The translations under genes were made by a program, and so were the position numbers. A DNA stretch of 64,000 nt, from the NCBI RefSeq assembly GCF_001296025.1, contig NZ_LJHV01000002.1:248001-312000 (forward strand). The letters run 5' to 3'. Positions 21,513 through 29,961 of the stretch are shown piece after piece (within the stretch, counting starts at the first letter, position 1; every line of letters begins with the position of its first letter). This stretch comes from Porphyrobacter sp. AAP60. GTDB taxonomy: Bacteria > Pseudomonadota > Alphaproteobacteria > Sphingomonadales > Sphingomonadaceae. The notes under the pieces are model-generated. The model was given only the letters and a program-made list of their open reading frames with translations. It did not search any database and was not told the DNA's origin.

Positions 21513-21913
21513 GGTTTGTCCTCGCGTAGGTGTGGCCGGGATATGACCGGAACAGGGCCTGCGATGCTGCGTGGCATGGCAGTGCCGAGTCATCGTCGTG
21601 AGGTGCGGCGCGGTGACGAAGCCTTGTGCTCCGTTGCTGGCGTGCCCTTACGGTTCTTCCTGCGCGAGGGTTGGTGGCCGGGTGTTCTCACCCTGTGCCG
21701 TTCCGCCCCTGAATGCTCGATGCCGCGTGCTTTCGGTGCTGCGGCGACGGCTTGGTATTACGGTTGGCGATTCCAGTAGTAAGTGGTCATTCAACGTATA
21801 GGGCGGGGGTGTCCGCATTCGGGCAGACACTGTTACCCATCGGCCACACGGGCGCGGACGAGCTGCGAAATTGCGACTTCGCGGTGCGTGGCAGGCTCTG
21901 CTAGCACTCTTGC
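21513..21913. other. Intergenic region between divergent genes, no gene seen
   Basis: About 400 bases separate the start of the TonB receptor gene (minus strand) from the start of the mcd-like gene (plus strand). It must hold the promoters of both. Short open frames on both strands lack ribosome-binding sites and look random. A small inverted repeat GTGTC...GACAC sits near 21810-21832. I see no recognisable operator. Confidence 0.5.
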
Positions 21914-23560
21914 ATGAACCACTGGATCGAACTGGCGCAGGCAAGCCTTGGCGCAGCGCGGGATTATGCCGATACCGTGCGCGAAAATGTGGCGCAGAAA
22001 GTGGCACCGGGCGGTGTGGCCGATGCAGCGCTGATCGAACAGGCGCAGCATCAGGTGCACGGCTTTGCCTGGATTGCCGCAACCGTGGCCGCGTTGGAAG
22101 CGACGCTGGATTGGGCAGTGCGGGCCGAGACCGCCGGGACGTTTGGCGAGGCCGAGGCGCTGACCCTGCGGATCGGCTTTGGCGAATACCTCGCCCAGAT
22201 TGCCGCCGGTCTGCCCATGAGCGCGAGCGAGATCGTGCGCCCGTCAGCTTTCGGCACCATCGCCGCGGCGCAGGCCTTTGCCGCGCATCCGGCGACAGCG
22301 CGCCTGTTGGCAGAAGGCAACACGCCCGAAACGCGCGCCGCGCTCGCAGCGTTGCTGGCAGAAGGCGTGCGGCCAGATGAAGCGCTGGGTGACGAAACGC
22401 TCGATCTGGTTCGCCAGCAGTTTCGCACCTTCACCGCCGAGAAGATCACACCTTTTGCCCACCAGTGGCACCTTGATGACGCGCTGATCCCCGATGGGGT
22501 GATTGCCGAGATGGCGGCGCTGGGCGTGTTCGGGGTGTGTATTCCCGAAGAACACGGCGGGCTGGGGCTGGGAAAGCTGGCGATGGCACTGGTTTCCGAG
22601 GAACTGTCACGCGGTTGGATTTGCGCAGGCTCGCTCGGCACGCGATCGGAAATTGCGGGCGAGCTGATCACGCATAACGGCACGCCTGAACAAAAAGCGC
22701 GGTTCCTGCCGCGCATTGCCGATGGTTCGTGCCTGCCGACGGCGGTCTTTACCGAGCCTGACACCGGGTCAGACCTGGCCGCGGTGCGGACGCGGGGTGA
22801 ACGGCAGGCGGACGGCAGCTGGCGGGTAACAGGGGCGAAAACGTGGATCACCCACGCCGCCCGCGCTGATCTGATGACAATGCTGGTGCGCACTGATCCC
22901 GCGCAGCCGGGCTATGCGGGCCTTTCGATGCTGCTGGCGGAAAAGACGCGGGGGACGGATAGCGCGCCTTTCCCCGACGCCGGGTTAGAGGGCAGCGAGA
23001 TCGCAGTGCTCGGCTATCGCGGGATGAAGGAATATGCGCTGGGGCTGGATGGTTTTGCGGTCGCCGCCGAAGGCCTGCTGGGAGGCGCGGAAGGGCAGGG
23101 CTTCAAGCAGCTGATGCGCACCTTCGAAGGCGCACGGATCCAGACCGCGGCCCGCGCAATCGGCGTGGCGTGGAACGCCTTTGATCTGGCGCTGGATTAT
23201 GCGCAGGGCCGCAAGCAGTTCGGCCAGCCGCTTACCCGTTTCCCGCGTGTGGCGGACAAGCTGGCGCTGATGGCGGTAGAAATCGTGATCGCGCGGGAAC
23301 TCACCTATTACGCCGCCCGCGCCAAGGATCGCGGCGCGCGCTGCGATATCGAGGCGGGGATGGCGAAACTGCTCGCTGCACGCGTTGCATGGAGCGCGGC
23401 GGATAACGCCGTGCAAATTCACGGCGGCAATGGCTATGCGCTGGAATACCCGATCAGCCGGGTGCTGTGCGATGCGCGGATTCTCAACATCTTCGAAGGC
23501 GCGGCGGAGATTCAGGCGCAGGTGATCGGGCGCGGCTTGCTTGGCAGCCAGCGCGCCTAG
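21914..23560 (+). CDS. mcd: Probable (2S)-methylsuccinyl-CoA dehydrogenase (Mcd-type acyl-CoA dehydrogenase)
   Basis: A 548-residue acyl-CoA dehydrogenase with an N-terminal helical extension of about 160 residues, a length and shape that fit Mcd of the ethylmalonyl-CoA pathway (about 550) rather than ordinary 380-residue enzymes. Segments such as [47 protein letters not shown] and [19 protein letters not shown] agree with what I remember of Mcd; the catalytic Glu is in FEGAAEIQ. Mcd oxidises (2S)-methylsuccinyl-CoA to mesaconyl-CoA during acetyl-CoA assimilation. The other pathway genes (ccr, ecm, mch) are not in the window, but propionyl-CoA and methylmalonyl-CoA genes are. An AidB-like or general long acyl-CoA dehydrogenase is the alternative. 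It shares a CTAG with the stop of the convergent regulator. Confidence 0.72.
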   Translation: MNHWIELAQASLGAARDYADTVRENVAQKVAPGGVADAALIEQAQHQVHGFAWIAATVAALEATLDWAVRAETAGTFGEAEALTLRIGFGEYLAQIAAGLPMSASEIVRPSAFGTIAAAQAFAAHPATARLLAEGNTPETRAALAALLAEGVRPDEALGDETLDLVRQQFRTFTAEKITPFAHQWHLDDALIPDGVIAEMAALGVFGVCIPEEHGGLGLGKLAMALVSEELSRGWICAGSLGTRSEIAGELITHNGTPEQKARFLPRIADGSCLPTAVFTEPDTGSDLAAVRTRGERQADGSWRVTGAKTWITHAARADLMTMLVRTDPAQPGYAGLSMLLAEKTRGTDSAPFPDAGLEGSEIAVLGYRGMKEYALGLDGFAVAAEGLLGGAEGQGFKQLMRTFEGARIQTAARAIGVAWNAFDLALDYAQGRKQFGQPLTRFPRVADKLALMAVEIVIARELTYYAARAKDRGARCDIEAGMAKLLAARVAWSAADNAVQIHGGNGYALEYPISRVLCDARILNIFEGAAEIQAQVIGRGLLGSQRA

Positions 23561-24009
23561 ACCACCCGGCGCACCGCAGGTTCGGTCAGCATCGGCCCGG
23601 CAAACAGCGTCGCGGCTATTTCGATATGGCGCGGGCGATCCCCCCGCAGCGCCATCTGGTGGTTGACCCGCGCGATCAGATCGAACGGATCGAAGGGTTT
23701 GGAGAGGAAATCCTGCGCTCCTGCGTAAATCGCCTGCGCTTCATCATCCGCGCCGCTCATCGCGGTGAACATGATTACCGGCAGATCGTAAAATTGCGCC
23801 GATTGGCGCAAGCGCCGCAGCAGGGTGAGGCCGCTTTCGCCCGGCATCGCCTGATCGAGCAGCAGCAGATCGGGCCGCTTGCGCCGCACGCAATCCCACG
23901 CGGCATCGGCGCTGGTCACCCAGCCGCTGGCATGGCCGGCATCGATCAGCACGTCGCTGGCCAGTTCGGCGATCAGTTCATCATCATCGGCAATCAGGAT
24001 CCGGGCCAT
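23557..24009 (-). CDS. Single-domain response regulator (CheY-like receiver)
   Basis: A 150-residue protein that is essentially one receiver domain. The acidic pocket is at residues 8-10 (ADDDE), the phospho-acceptor Asp52 is in [10 protein letters not shown], Thr82 follows MF, and Lys104 is in SKPFD; so it should be phosphorylated by a histidine kinase. About 30 C-terminal residues ([13 protein letters not shown]) lack a DNA-binding or enzyme domain. No kinase gene is nearby, so its partner is elsewhere. The stop codon overlaps the stop of the convergent mcd-like gene. It is divergent from the phosphatase gene across about 150 bases. Its output is unknown. Confidence 0.88.
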   Translation of the reverse strand: MARILIADDDELIAELASDVLIDAGHASGWVTSADAAWDCVRRKRPDLLLLDQAMPGESGLTLLRRLRQSAQFYDLPVIMFTAMSGADDEAQAIYAGAQDFLSKPFDPFDLIARVNHQMALRGDRPRHIEIAATLFAGPMLTEPAVRRVV

Positions 24010-24161
24010 GGTTCGGGGCCTTGCATCATGGTTCTGTAGGGAAGGCTGCTATTAACCATGAGAGGTTTGGGCTGCCTTGGCCTGACCCCTCGCAGATTCC
24101 CCTAGACCGCCGCTTGACCCCGCCTTGCCCCCGTCTTGCGCCCCTGCCAGTGTCGCCCGCG

Positions 24162-24977
24162 ATGATTCGCAAAACCCCTGGCACAATGCCCAACACACCC
24201 CGCAGCGGCCCGTTCTATCTGACGCAAGGCATTCATAATCTTAGGGATTATGGTGGCTATGCTGTTGCTGGCGGCGGGCGGGTGCGCACCGGCCTGCTGC
24301 TGCGGTCGGGCCAGCATATGGAAGCATCGGATGATGATCTGGCGCTGATCGACGCGCTCGACATCCGCACTGTGATCGACCTGCGCGGGGTGAGCGAGCG
24401 GGAAGGGTTTCCATGCAGACGCCATGCAAACTTTGCGGCGCAGGTTGTTGCTTATGAAGGGGAAACCAGCAACTCTCCGCCGCATGAAGGTGGCGGCGGG
24501 CAGGTGGTGATGACCCCGCAAAAGGCACGCGAACGGATGCTGGCGGTCTATACCCGGATGCCGGTGAACCCTGCGATGATCGCGATGTTCACGCGCTATT
24601 TCAATGTATTGGACGAAAATGACGGCGGATCGCTGGTGCATTGCTTCGCCGGGAAGGATCGCACCGGCATTGCGGTGGCGCTATTGCTTCACGTTCTTGG
24701 CGTCCATCACGATGATATTATTGCAGAATTCCTGCTGACCAATGAGGCGCCGACGCGCGAAATCCTTGAACGCCAGTCTCTCCCCCGGATGGAGGCGCAC
24801 TACGGCGCGATCGAACCCGAAGCGCTGCACAACCTGATGGGCGTTTTGCCTGAATATATCGATACTTACATTGCAGAAGTAACGCGCGATCACGGCTCGC
24901 TGGACACCTATCTGGCGACAATATTAGGTGTGGACGAGGCAAGAAAAGACCGCCTGCGTGCCAAGCTGGTGGCGTGA
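24162..24977 (+). CDS. Tyrosine/dual-specificity protein phosphatase-like protein (Y_phosphatase3)
   Basis: A 271-residue phosphatase. The CX5R loop is HCFAGKDRTG, with the nucleophile Cys and the phosphate-binding Arg, preceded by DLRGVSERE that supplies the general acid, and by an N-terminal NLRDYGGY-LLRSGQ segment typical of bacterial tyrosine/serine or lipid phosphatases of this family. The substrate could be phosphotyrosine or a phosphoinositide-like lipid; the sequence alone does not decide. The start is uncertain: ATG 24162 and ATG 24186 are both possible and neither has a clear ribosome-binding site. It lies 57 bases ahead of trxB on the same strand. Confidence 0.82.
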   Translation: MIRKTPGTMPNTPRSGPFYLTQGIHNLRDYGGYAVAGGGRVRTGLLLRSGQHMEASDDDLALIDALDIRTVIDLRGVSEREGFPCRRHANFAAQVVAYEGETSNSPPHEGGGGQVVMTPQKARERMLAVYTRMPVNPAMIAMFTRYFNVLDENDGGSLVHCFAGKDRTGIAVALLLHVLGVHHDDIIAEFLLTNEAPTREILERQSLPRMEAHYGAIEPEALHNLMGVLPEYIDTYIAEVTRDHGSLDTYLATILGVDEARKDRLRAKLVA

Positions 24978-25034
24978 CAATCGCTGCCGAAATCCCCATA
25001 TCGCGTCCCTGAAATCCAGCAGAGGCACCCACGC

Positions 25035-26012
25035 ATGGCTACCCATCATACCAAGATGCTCATCATCGGTTCTGGCCCGGCAGGCTATTCGGCCGCGATC
25101 TATGCCGCCCGTGCGATGCTGGAACCCATTGTCGTGCAAGGACTTCAGCCCGGCGGGCAGCTGACCATCACCACCGACGTCGAAAACTATCCCGGTTTCC
25201 GGGATGTGGTGCAGGGCCCGTGGCTGATGGAGGAAATGAAGGCACAGGCCGAACATGTCGGCACGCGGATGATGTGGGACACCATCGTTTCGGTCGATCT
25301 GGAAGGTGGCGCTCCGTTCCGCGCCATCGGCGACAGCGGCGATGAATATATCGGCGAAAGCCTGGTGATCTGCACCGGCGCGCAGGCCAAATGGCTCGGC
25401 GCTCCGGGCGAGATGGAATTAGGCGGCAAGGGCGTTTCGGCCTGCGCCACCTGCGATGGATTCTTCTATCGCGGCAAGAAAGTCGCGGTGATCGGCGGCG
25501 GGAACACTGCTGTGGAAGAGGCGCTCTACCTCACCAACCATTCCGACAACGTCACTCTGATCCATCGCCGTGACAGCCTGCGGGCAGAAAAGATCCTGCA
25601 GGAACGGCTGTTCGCCAACCCGAAGATCACCGTGCTGTGGAATAAAGCCGTCGATAGCTTCGAAGCGGGCGCAAACGGGATGCTCCACCACCTCGCGCTG
25701 ACCGACACCGTGACGGGCGAGGCATCAACGCTGGAAGTGGACGGCGCTTTCGTTGCCATCGGCCATGCGCCGGCGACAGAGTTGTTCAAGGGCAAGCTGC
25801 CGATGGACGAGAGCGGTTACCTGCTGACCGAACCGGGCACTCCCAAAACGGTGGTCCCCGGCGTGTTCGCTGCGGGCGATGTGACCGATCACGTCTACCG
25901 CCAGGCGGTGACGGCGGCGGGCATGGGCTGCATGGCCGCGCTTGACGGTGAGCGTTATCTGGCGGCGCGCCAGCACGCTGCGGCCGAACCCGAAGTTCAG
26001 GCGGCAGAGTAA
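25035..26012 (+). CDS. trxB: Thioredoxin-disulfide reductase
   Basis: A 325-residue low-molecular-weight flavoprotein that uses NADPH to reduce thioredoxin. The FAD-binding GSGPAGYSAAIYAARA is at the N-terminus, the redox pair is in SACATCDGFFYRG, the NADPH motif is GGGNTAVEEA with a following HRRD, and the C-terminal FAD motif is GVFAAGDVTD. All are intact. GGCAC precedes the ATG only weakly. The C-terminus has a short Glu/Ala-rich extension. Downstream genes are on the other strand. Confidence 0.95.
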   Translation: MATHHTKMLIIGSGPAGYSAAIYAARAMLEPIVVQGLQPGGQLTITTDVENYPGFRDVVQGPWLMEEMKAQAEHVGTRMMWDTIVSVDLEGGAPFRAIGDSGDEYIGESLVICTGAQAKWLGAPGEMELGGKGVSACATCDGFFYRGKKVAVIGGGNTAVEEALYLTNHSDNVTLIHRRDSLRAEKILQERLFANPKITVLWNKAVDSFEAGANGMLHHLALTDTVTGEASTLEVDGAFVAIGHAPATELFKGKLPMDESGYLLTEPGTPKTVVPGVFAAGDVTDHVYRQAVTAAGMGCMAALDGERYLAARQHAAAEPEVQAAE

Positions 26013-26029
26013 TCCGCCGCCTGCCGGCT

Positions 26030-26458
26030 TCAGAACACCGCAATCGCCGCGTGCAGGATCAGCGCCATCAGCGCCAATGATGACAGAGCGAACAGCGCGA
26101 ACCGCACCATCACGCGGTTGACCGTCGCCTGCACGATAGAATGCGCCACGCGCAAGGCCACATAGGCCCAGGCGAGCATCGTATTGAACCCGTCACCCTG
26201 ACCGATGATCGCCAGCACAATCGCGACTGCATAAAACAGGGTCGGCGCTTCGTGCAGGTGGTTGTAGTTATCGGCTTTCCAGCTGACGTTATCGGGCAGC
26301 TTGGCCCGCAGGCTTGCCCCGTCACTGCCGACGAGATTTTTCGCGTCGATCCCGGCCTTGTTCATGGCAGGAATGCGGGTGGCATACATCCACACCCACA
26401 TCACCATCGTCCACGCCAGAAGTGCGACGACGGGCTGCAAGATATCCATTCCGATCAT
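26030..26458 (-). CDS. MAPEG family membrane protein (second of a pair)
   Basis: A 142-residue integral membrane protein with about four hydrophobic segments (residues of roughly 5-25, 70-90, 95-110 and 118-140). The conserved MAPEG pattern N-H-E-P is visible as ADNYNHLHEAPTLFYAV, followed by VALRVAHS. MAPEG proteins include glutathione transferases and peroxidases acting on lipophilic compounds; many bacterial members are uncharacterised. It lies ten bases downstream of a paralogue on the same strand, so the two probably form an operon and could assemble together. The specific reaction is not known. Confidence 0.85.
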   Translation of the reverse strand: MIGMDILQPVVALLAWTMVMWVWMYATRIPAMNKAGIDAKNLVGSDGASLRAKLPDNVSWKADNYNHLHEAPTLFYAVAIVLAIIGQGDGFNTMLAWAYVALRVAHSIVQATVNRVMVRFALFALSSLALMALILHAAIAVF

Positions 26459-26468
26459 AATCTTATCC

Positions 26469-26924
26469 TTATGCGGGAAGAGCCGAGGGGTCAGCCAGCA
26501 GCGTCGCCGCCACCGCGCGCACTGCGAGAACGATCAGCGCGATGGTGCTGAGCAAGAACAGCGCAAACCGCACCGGCACCTTGTTGACGAGGTTCTGCCA
26601 CAGTGAATGCACGATCCGCAGGCCGACATAGGCCCACGCCAGCAAGACATCGATCGCGTCCGGCCCCATGATCGCAAGGATCAGCACCGCGGCGTAAAAC
26701 AGTGTCGGCTGTTCGTGCAGGTGCGTGTGGTTGTGCGCAGGCCAATTGGCCTTGTCGGGGATCACCCCTTCCAGATCATTGCCGCGCACGCCCTGCTTGG
26801 CGGCCAGAGCGGATTTATCCGCCAGCTTGGCAATCGCCCCGAACCGCGCCGGAATGATCCACAACAACACGATCAGCGTCCACACCACCAGCACGGCGGC
26901 GGGCGCGAGTATTTGCGCTTGCAT
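26469..26924 (-). CDS. MAPEG family membrane protein (first of a pair)
   Basis: A 151-residue, four-segment membrane protein that is clearly paralogous to the one downstream (shared NHTHLHEQPTLFYA motif and LLAWAYVGLRIVHS helix). The two differ mainly in the soluble loop of residues 35-60 and in the C-terminal helix. Tandem duplication is the simplest origin. Family role: membrane-bound glutathione-dependent detoxification or eicosanoid-like chemistry, inferred from the fold only. The gene starts about 75 bases from the btaB stop; the same strand order means it could be transcribed from the btaAB message or its own promoter. Confidence 0.85.
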   Translation of the reverse strand: MQAQILAPAAVLVVWTLIVLLWIIPARFGAIAKLADKSALAAKQGVRGNDLEGVIPDKANWPAHNHTHLHEQPTLFYAAVLILAIMGPDAIDVLLAWAYVGLRIVHSLWQNLVNKVPVRFALFLLSTIALIVLAVRAVAATLLADPSALPA

Positions 26925-27000
26925 CGATTGATCCCCTTGGTGAGCCTCTCACTCGCCGGACAGACTGCGAGAGACGCAAAGGATTGTCAAATGCAACCGA

Positions 27001-27642
27001 TCAGGCGCGCAGCACGTGCAACTGGTAGTAGCCGAGCGGCCCTCGCTTGCTCTCCAGCAACAGCCCGCGCGCGGCGGCGACGCGGGCTGCGGTCTGTGCC
27101 ATGGCCGTGCGCGGCTCCACATGGAACTTTGCCAACCATGCGCGCAAGCCAGCTGCGAAAGGGCGGGGTATGCCCGCGAGGTCGCCGAAATCCACGATGT
27201 GCAGCGCCCCCCCGTCCGCCAGCAGGCTTGCCGCATGATCCAGCGCTGCCTCCCAGTCGGGTATCATCGACAGAGAATAGGACAGCACTATCCGGTCAAA
27301 CTCTGGTTCGCTCAGCAGGGCTTGCGGATCGAAGGTGCAGGCATCGCCTGCACCCAGCCGTGCGTCCTTACCCAGCGCGGCGCGTGCGCTTTTGAGCATT
27401 TCGGCTGAGATATCGAGGCCGTAAAGCCGCACCCCCGGCCATGCCCTGCCGATCTTTGCAAGGTTGCGCCCGGTGCCGCAGGCGACTTCGAGCACCCGCA
27501 TGTCTTGCCGCGCCGCCAGTCCGGCGATCAGCGTATCGCGCCCGAACAGGTAATATTTGCGCGTCAGATCATAAATATGCCGCTGGCCGCGATAAACCTC
27601 GTCCATCAGCGCCGCGTGGGAGGGGGTACCAAGGCTTGCCAT
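27001..27642 (-). CDS. btaB: S-adenosylmethionine:diacylglycerylhomoserine N-methyltransferase (BtaB)
   Basis: A 213-residue class I SAM methyltransferase. The SAM loop is LEVACGTGRN at about residues 50-59, then the acidic GLDISAEML motif and the LSYSLSMIPDWE strand characteristic of BtaB. It would add three methyl groups to diacylglycerylhomoserine to give the betaine lipid DGTS. The gene follows btaA directly: the btaA stop and this ATG share a base (TGATG), and a GTG one codon earlier is an alternative start with a 4-base overlap. This coupling is the main reason to read a generic methyltransferase as BtaB. Confidence 0.85.
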   Translation of the reverse strand: MASLGTPSHAALMDEVYRGQRHIYDLTRKYYLFGRDTLIAGLAARQDMRVLEVACGTGRNLAKIGRAWPGVRLYGLDISAEMLKSARAALGKDARLGAGDACTFDPQALLSEPEFDRIVLSYSLSMIPDWEAALDHAASLLADGGALHIVDFGDLAGIPRPFAAGLRAWLAKFHVEPRTAMAQTAARVAAARGLLLESKRGPLGYYQLHVLRA

Positions 27643-28856
27643 CACACCAGCTCGTAAACGTGGACGCCGCCATAGATCGATGAACGATCGCGGCGGGTAA
27701 GATCGGCGGATTGTTCTTCAAGATAGCGCCACTTGCCAAGGATGCTTTCATCCAGCCGACCGGTCAGCAGGCTGGGTTCGGCTGCGGTGCGGAACAACAC
27801 GCGCGCGCCGGGGCGGCTGGCGCGGGTGATCTTGCCCCACAGGTCATCAAGCTGTGCGTTGTTCATCCAGTCCTGCGCGTCGAGCAGCACGAAGCGGTCC
27901 ATGCTCGCCCCGTCGCGCCCGCCGATCCATTCGACCATATTGGCACGGGTCACATCAAGCCGGTCGATCCGTTCCTTCATCGCCTCCCAGTTGGCGCGTT
28001 GCAGATAGGGCGGCAGCGGCGCACCCTCGGAGCGGTCATAGCCGCGTCCGAAGGCCTGCCAAGCGAAGTAGTTATCCTTCACCGCGAAATCGCAGGCGAG
28101 TTTTTCCAGCCTCCGCCGCAGCACTTCGGCCATGCGTTCATCGCCCGCCAGATGTTCGAATTGCGCAGGCGGAATGCCGAGGCCGAACAGCGAGGCCGGC
28201 TGGTCGGTCAGCCAGCGGATGAACTTCTTTTCAAATACCGGCGCAAGTTCCCGCTCGAACACCTCGCGCTGTTCTTCCAGCGTCGATGCAGTGAGCACCT
28301 TGCCCAGATCGATCTTGTACAGCTTGGCAAAAACATGGGCGAGACCGATGAAATTGCCCAGCAAGCCCTGCCGGTAAATGCCCTTGGTGAAATAACTGAT
28401 TCGCCTGCGTCCGCGCATGTCGCGCTTTTCCCAATAGGCGCGGCTCACCGGGTCGAGATGCGGGGCGATCATGGTCTTGTAGACCGCGCTGTTTTCCTTG
28501 TGATCGGCGTGCGCGAAAAAGCGGTGGAAGCGTTCGTAATTGGGCAGGTGCTTGATCGCGGCAATCTTGAGCTGGCCGAGCGCCACGTGGGCGTGATTCA
28601 GGTCCACCGCGGTCACCTGCGCAGGGTTGGCGGTAAGATAGGACAAGGCGTTGCAGCTGCCGCTGGCGATGCACATGACGCGGCTGTCAGGCTGGATGGC
28701 GAGCCCTTCCATATCCACCACCGGGTCTTCCCAGATCTGGGCATAAACCAGTCCCTTGAACGCGAGGGCAAACGCCCGGTCGAGCAGCTTGTCACCAAGC
28801 CCTGCGTCCTTGCGGATCACCGCATCCTCGATGATCCGTTTTGCCTGCGTCGCCAT
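27642..28856 (-). CDS. btaA: S-adenosylmethionine:diacylglycerol 3-amino-3-carboxypropyl transferase (BtaA, DUF3419)
   Basis: A 404-residue DUF3419 protein. Family features are the N-terminal FKGLVYAQIWEDP segment, the SAM-binding CIASGSCNALSYL loop with AVDLNHAH after it, and the C-terminal YGGVHVYEL ending. BtaA moves the 3-amino-3-carboxypropyl group of SAM onto diacylglycerol, the first step to the phosphorus-free lipid DGTS. Together with btaB this forms the complete known two-gene pathway; the phospholipase PlcP that often accompanies it in phosphate-starved marine bacteria is not adjacent. AAGGA lies 12 bases ahead of the ATG. The upstream gene on the same strand ends 79 bases away, leaving room for a separate promoter. 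Confidence 0.9.
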   Translation of the reverse strand: MATQAKRIIEDAVIRKDAGLGDKLLDRAFALAFKGLVYAQIWEDPVVDMEGLAIQPDSRVMCIASGSCNALSYLTANPAQVTAVDLNHAHVALGQLKIAAIKHLPNYERFHRFFAHADHKENSAVYKTMIAPHLDPVSRAYWEKRDMRGRRRISYFTKGIYRQGLLGNFIGLAHVFAKLYKIDLGKVLTASTLEEQREVFERELAPVFEKKFIRWLTDQPASLFGLGIPPAQFEHLAGDERMAEVLRRRLEKLACDFAVKDNYFAWQAFGRGYDRSEGAPLPPYLQRANWEAMKERIDRLDVTRANMVEWIGGRDGASMDRFVLLDAQDWMNNAQLDDLWGKITRASRPGARVLFRTAAEPSLLTGRLDESILGKWRYLEEQSADLTRRDRSSIYGGVHVYELV

Positions 28857-28916
28857 GCCAAGGGGGTGTCCTTACGTTACGTCAGGCGGCCGCAATATGG
28901 CGCCAGCGTGTCGGCT

Positions 28917-28934
28917 GTATGACACTTTCCACAG
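28917..28934 (-). promoter_or_regulatory. Possible degenerate Pho-box-like site before btaA
   Basis: On the minus strand the sequence reads CTGTGGAAAGTGTCATAC, 61-78 bases ahead of the btaA ATG. It holds a CTGT and a TGTCAT element, as in PhoB sites, but the spacing of the two halves is about nine rather than eleven bases, so only one half is convincing. BtaA genes are phosphate-controlled in several bacteria, which is why I mention it. Weak evidence. Confidence 0.25.
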
Positions 28935-28935
28935 G

Positions 28936-29898
28936 CTAGGCGTCGCTTGCAATCGTTGCCGCATAAGCCGCCGGATCGGCATTGCCGCCGGTGAGCATGA
29001 TCACGGTGTTTTCGTCCACCGGCACCTTGCCCGCCAGCACTGCCGCCAGCGCCGCCGCTCCGCCCGGTTCAACCACCAGCCGCAGGTTGGCGAAGGCGAA
29101 GCGCTGGGCAGCGCGCACTTCATCGTCGGTTACCGCCACCCCCGGTTCTGCGCGGGTTTGCAACAGCGCGAGATTGAGCGATTTGGTGACGTTGGGTTGC
29201 AGCGCATCACAGATGGTCTTGGGTGCATCCGGCGCTGCGTGGACAAGCGCCCCCGCCGCCATCGCCTGCCCCACCATGTCCCAGCCGACCGGTTCGACCG
29301 GATAGATTTTGCTGCCGGGCGCGCCCAGCGCCAGCCCCGCGGCCAACCCGCCGCCGCCGCAGCAGGCGATGATGCGGCTTGGCTCCCGCCCCAATTGCGC
29401 GGTCGCTTCGATGGCAGCGCTGCCTTGGCCTTCGATCACCCACGGATCACCAAAGGCATGCACCAAAGTGCCGCCGCGCTGTTCGATCAGCGTGGCCGCA
29501 ACCGCGTCGCGATCCTCTTGTGGCCGTTGGTAGAGCACCACTTCAGCCCCCATCGCCTTGGTATTGGCCAGCTTCACCGCTGGCGCATCATGCGGCATCA
29601 CGATGGTCGCCCGAATGCCAAGCCTCCGCGCCGCCCATGCCACGCCCTGCGCATGGTTGCCCGATGACACCGCAACCACACCGCCTGCGCGTTCATCCGG
29701 CGTCATGCTGACCAGCCGCCACCACGCGCCCCTGATCTTGAAGGCGCCAACGGGTTGCAGCACCTCGGCCTTGACCCATGCCTGCACCCCGCCGATGTCC
29801 ACCGGCAGCAGCGGGGTAGAAGGAAGGATCGCGGCCACGGCTGCGGCTGCCGCTTGCACGCCTTCATTGGTCGGCATTCTGACATCGTTCTGGATCAT
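28936..29898 (-). CDS. Threonine dehydratase-like PLP enzyme (serine/threonine ammonia-lyase family)
   Basis: A 320-residue fold-type II PLP enzyme. The PLP lysine is in GAFKIRGA, the asparagine loop is SSGNHAQG, and the phosphate-binding loop is CCGGGGLAAG. There is no C-terminal ACT domain, so it resembles catabolic threonine/serine dehydratases or serine racemases rather than biosynthetic IlvA; it would form 2-oxobutanoate or pyruvate and ammonia. ATG 29898 is chosen over the upstream Met because GAGGGA stands at the right distance. A 2-oxobutanoate product would feed propionyl-CoA metabolism, but that link is inference. It is divergent from the polyamine genes. Confidence 0.85.
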   Translation of the reverse strand: MIQNDVRMPTNEGVQAAAAAVAAILPSTPLLPVDIGGVQAWVKAEVLQPVGAFKIRGAWWRLVSMTPDERAGGVVAVSSGNHAQGVAWAARRLGIRATIVMPHDAPAVKLANTKAMGAEVVLYQRPQEDRDAVAATLIEQRGGTLVHAFGDPWVIEGQGSAAIEATAQLGREPSRIIACCGGGGLAAGLALGAPGSKIYPVEPVGWDMVGQAMAAGALVHAAPDAPKTICDALQPNVTKSLNLALLQTRAEPGVAVTDDEVRAAQRFAFANLRLVVEPGGAAALAAVLAGKVPVDENTVIMLTGGNADPAAYAATIASDA

Positions 29899-29961
29899 TT
29901 GTCCCTCGGGCCGCGTTGCACTAAGGCGCACGCAAGATTCGCATTACGAAAGGTTCCTATC

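Noticed and set aside
21571..21801. Small plus-strand open frame in the gap between divergent genes
   Set aside because: No ribosome-binding site, overlapping frames on both strands, and composition not protein-like.
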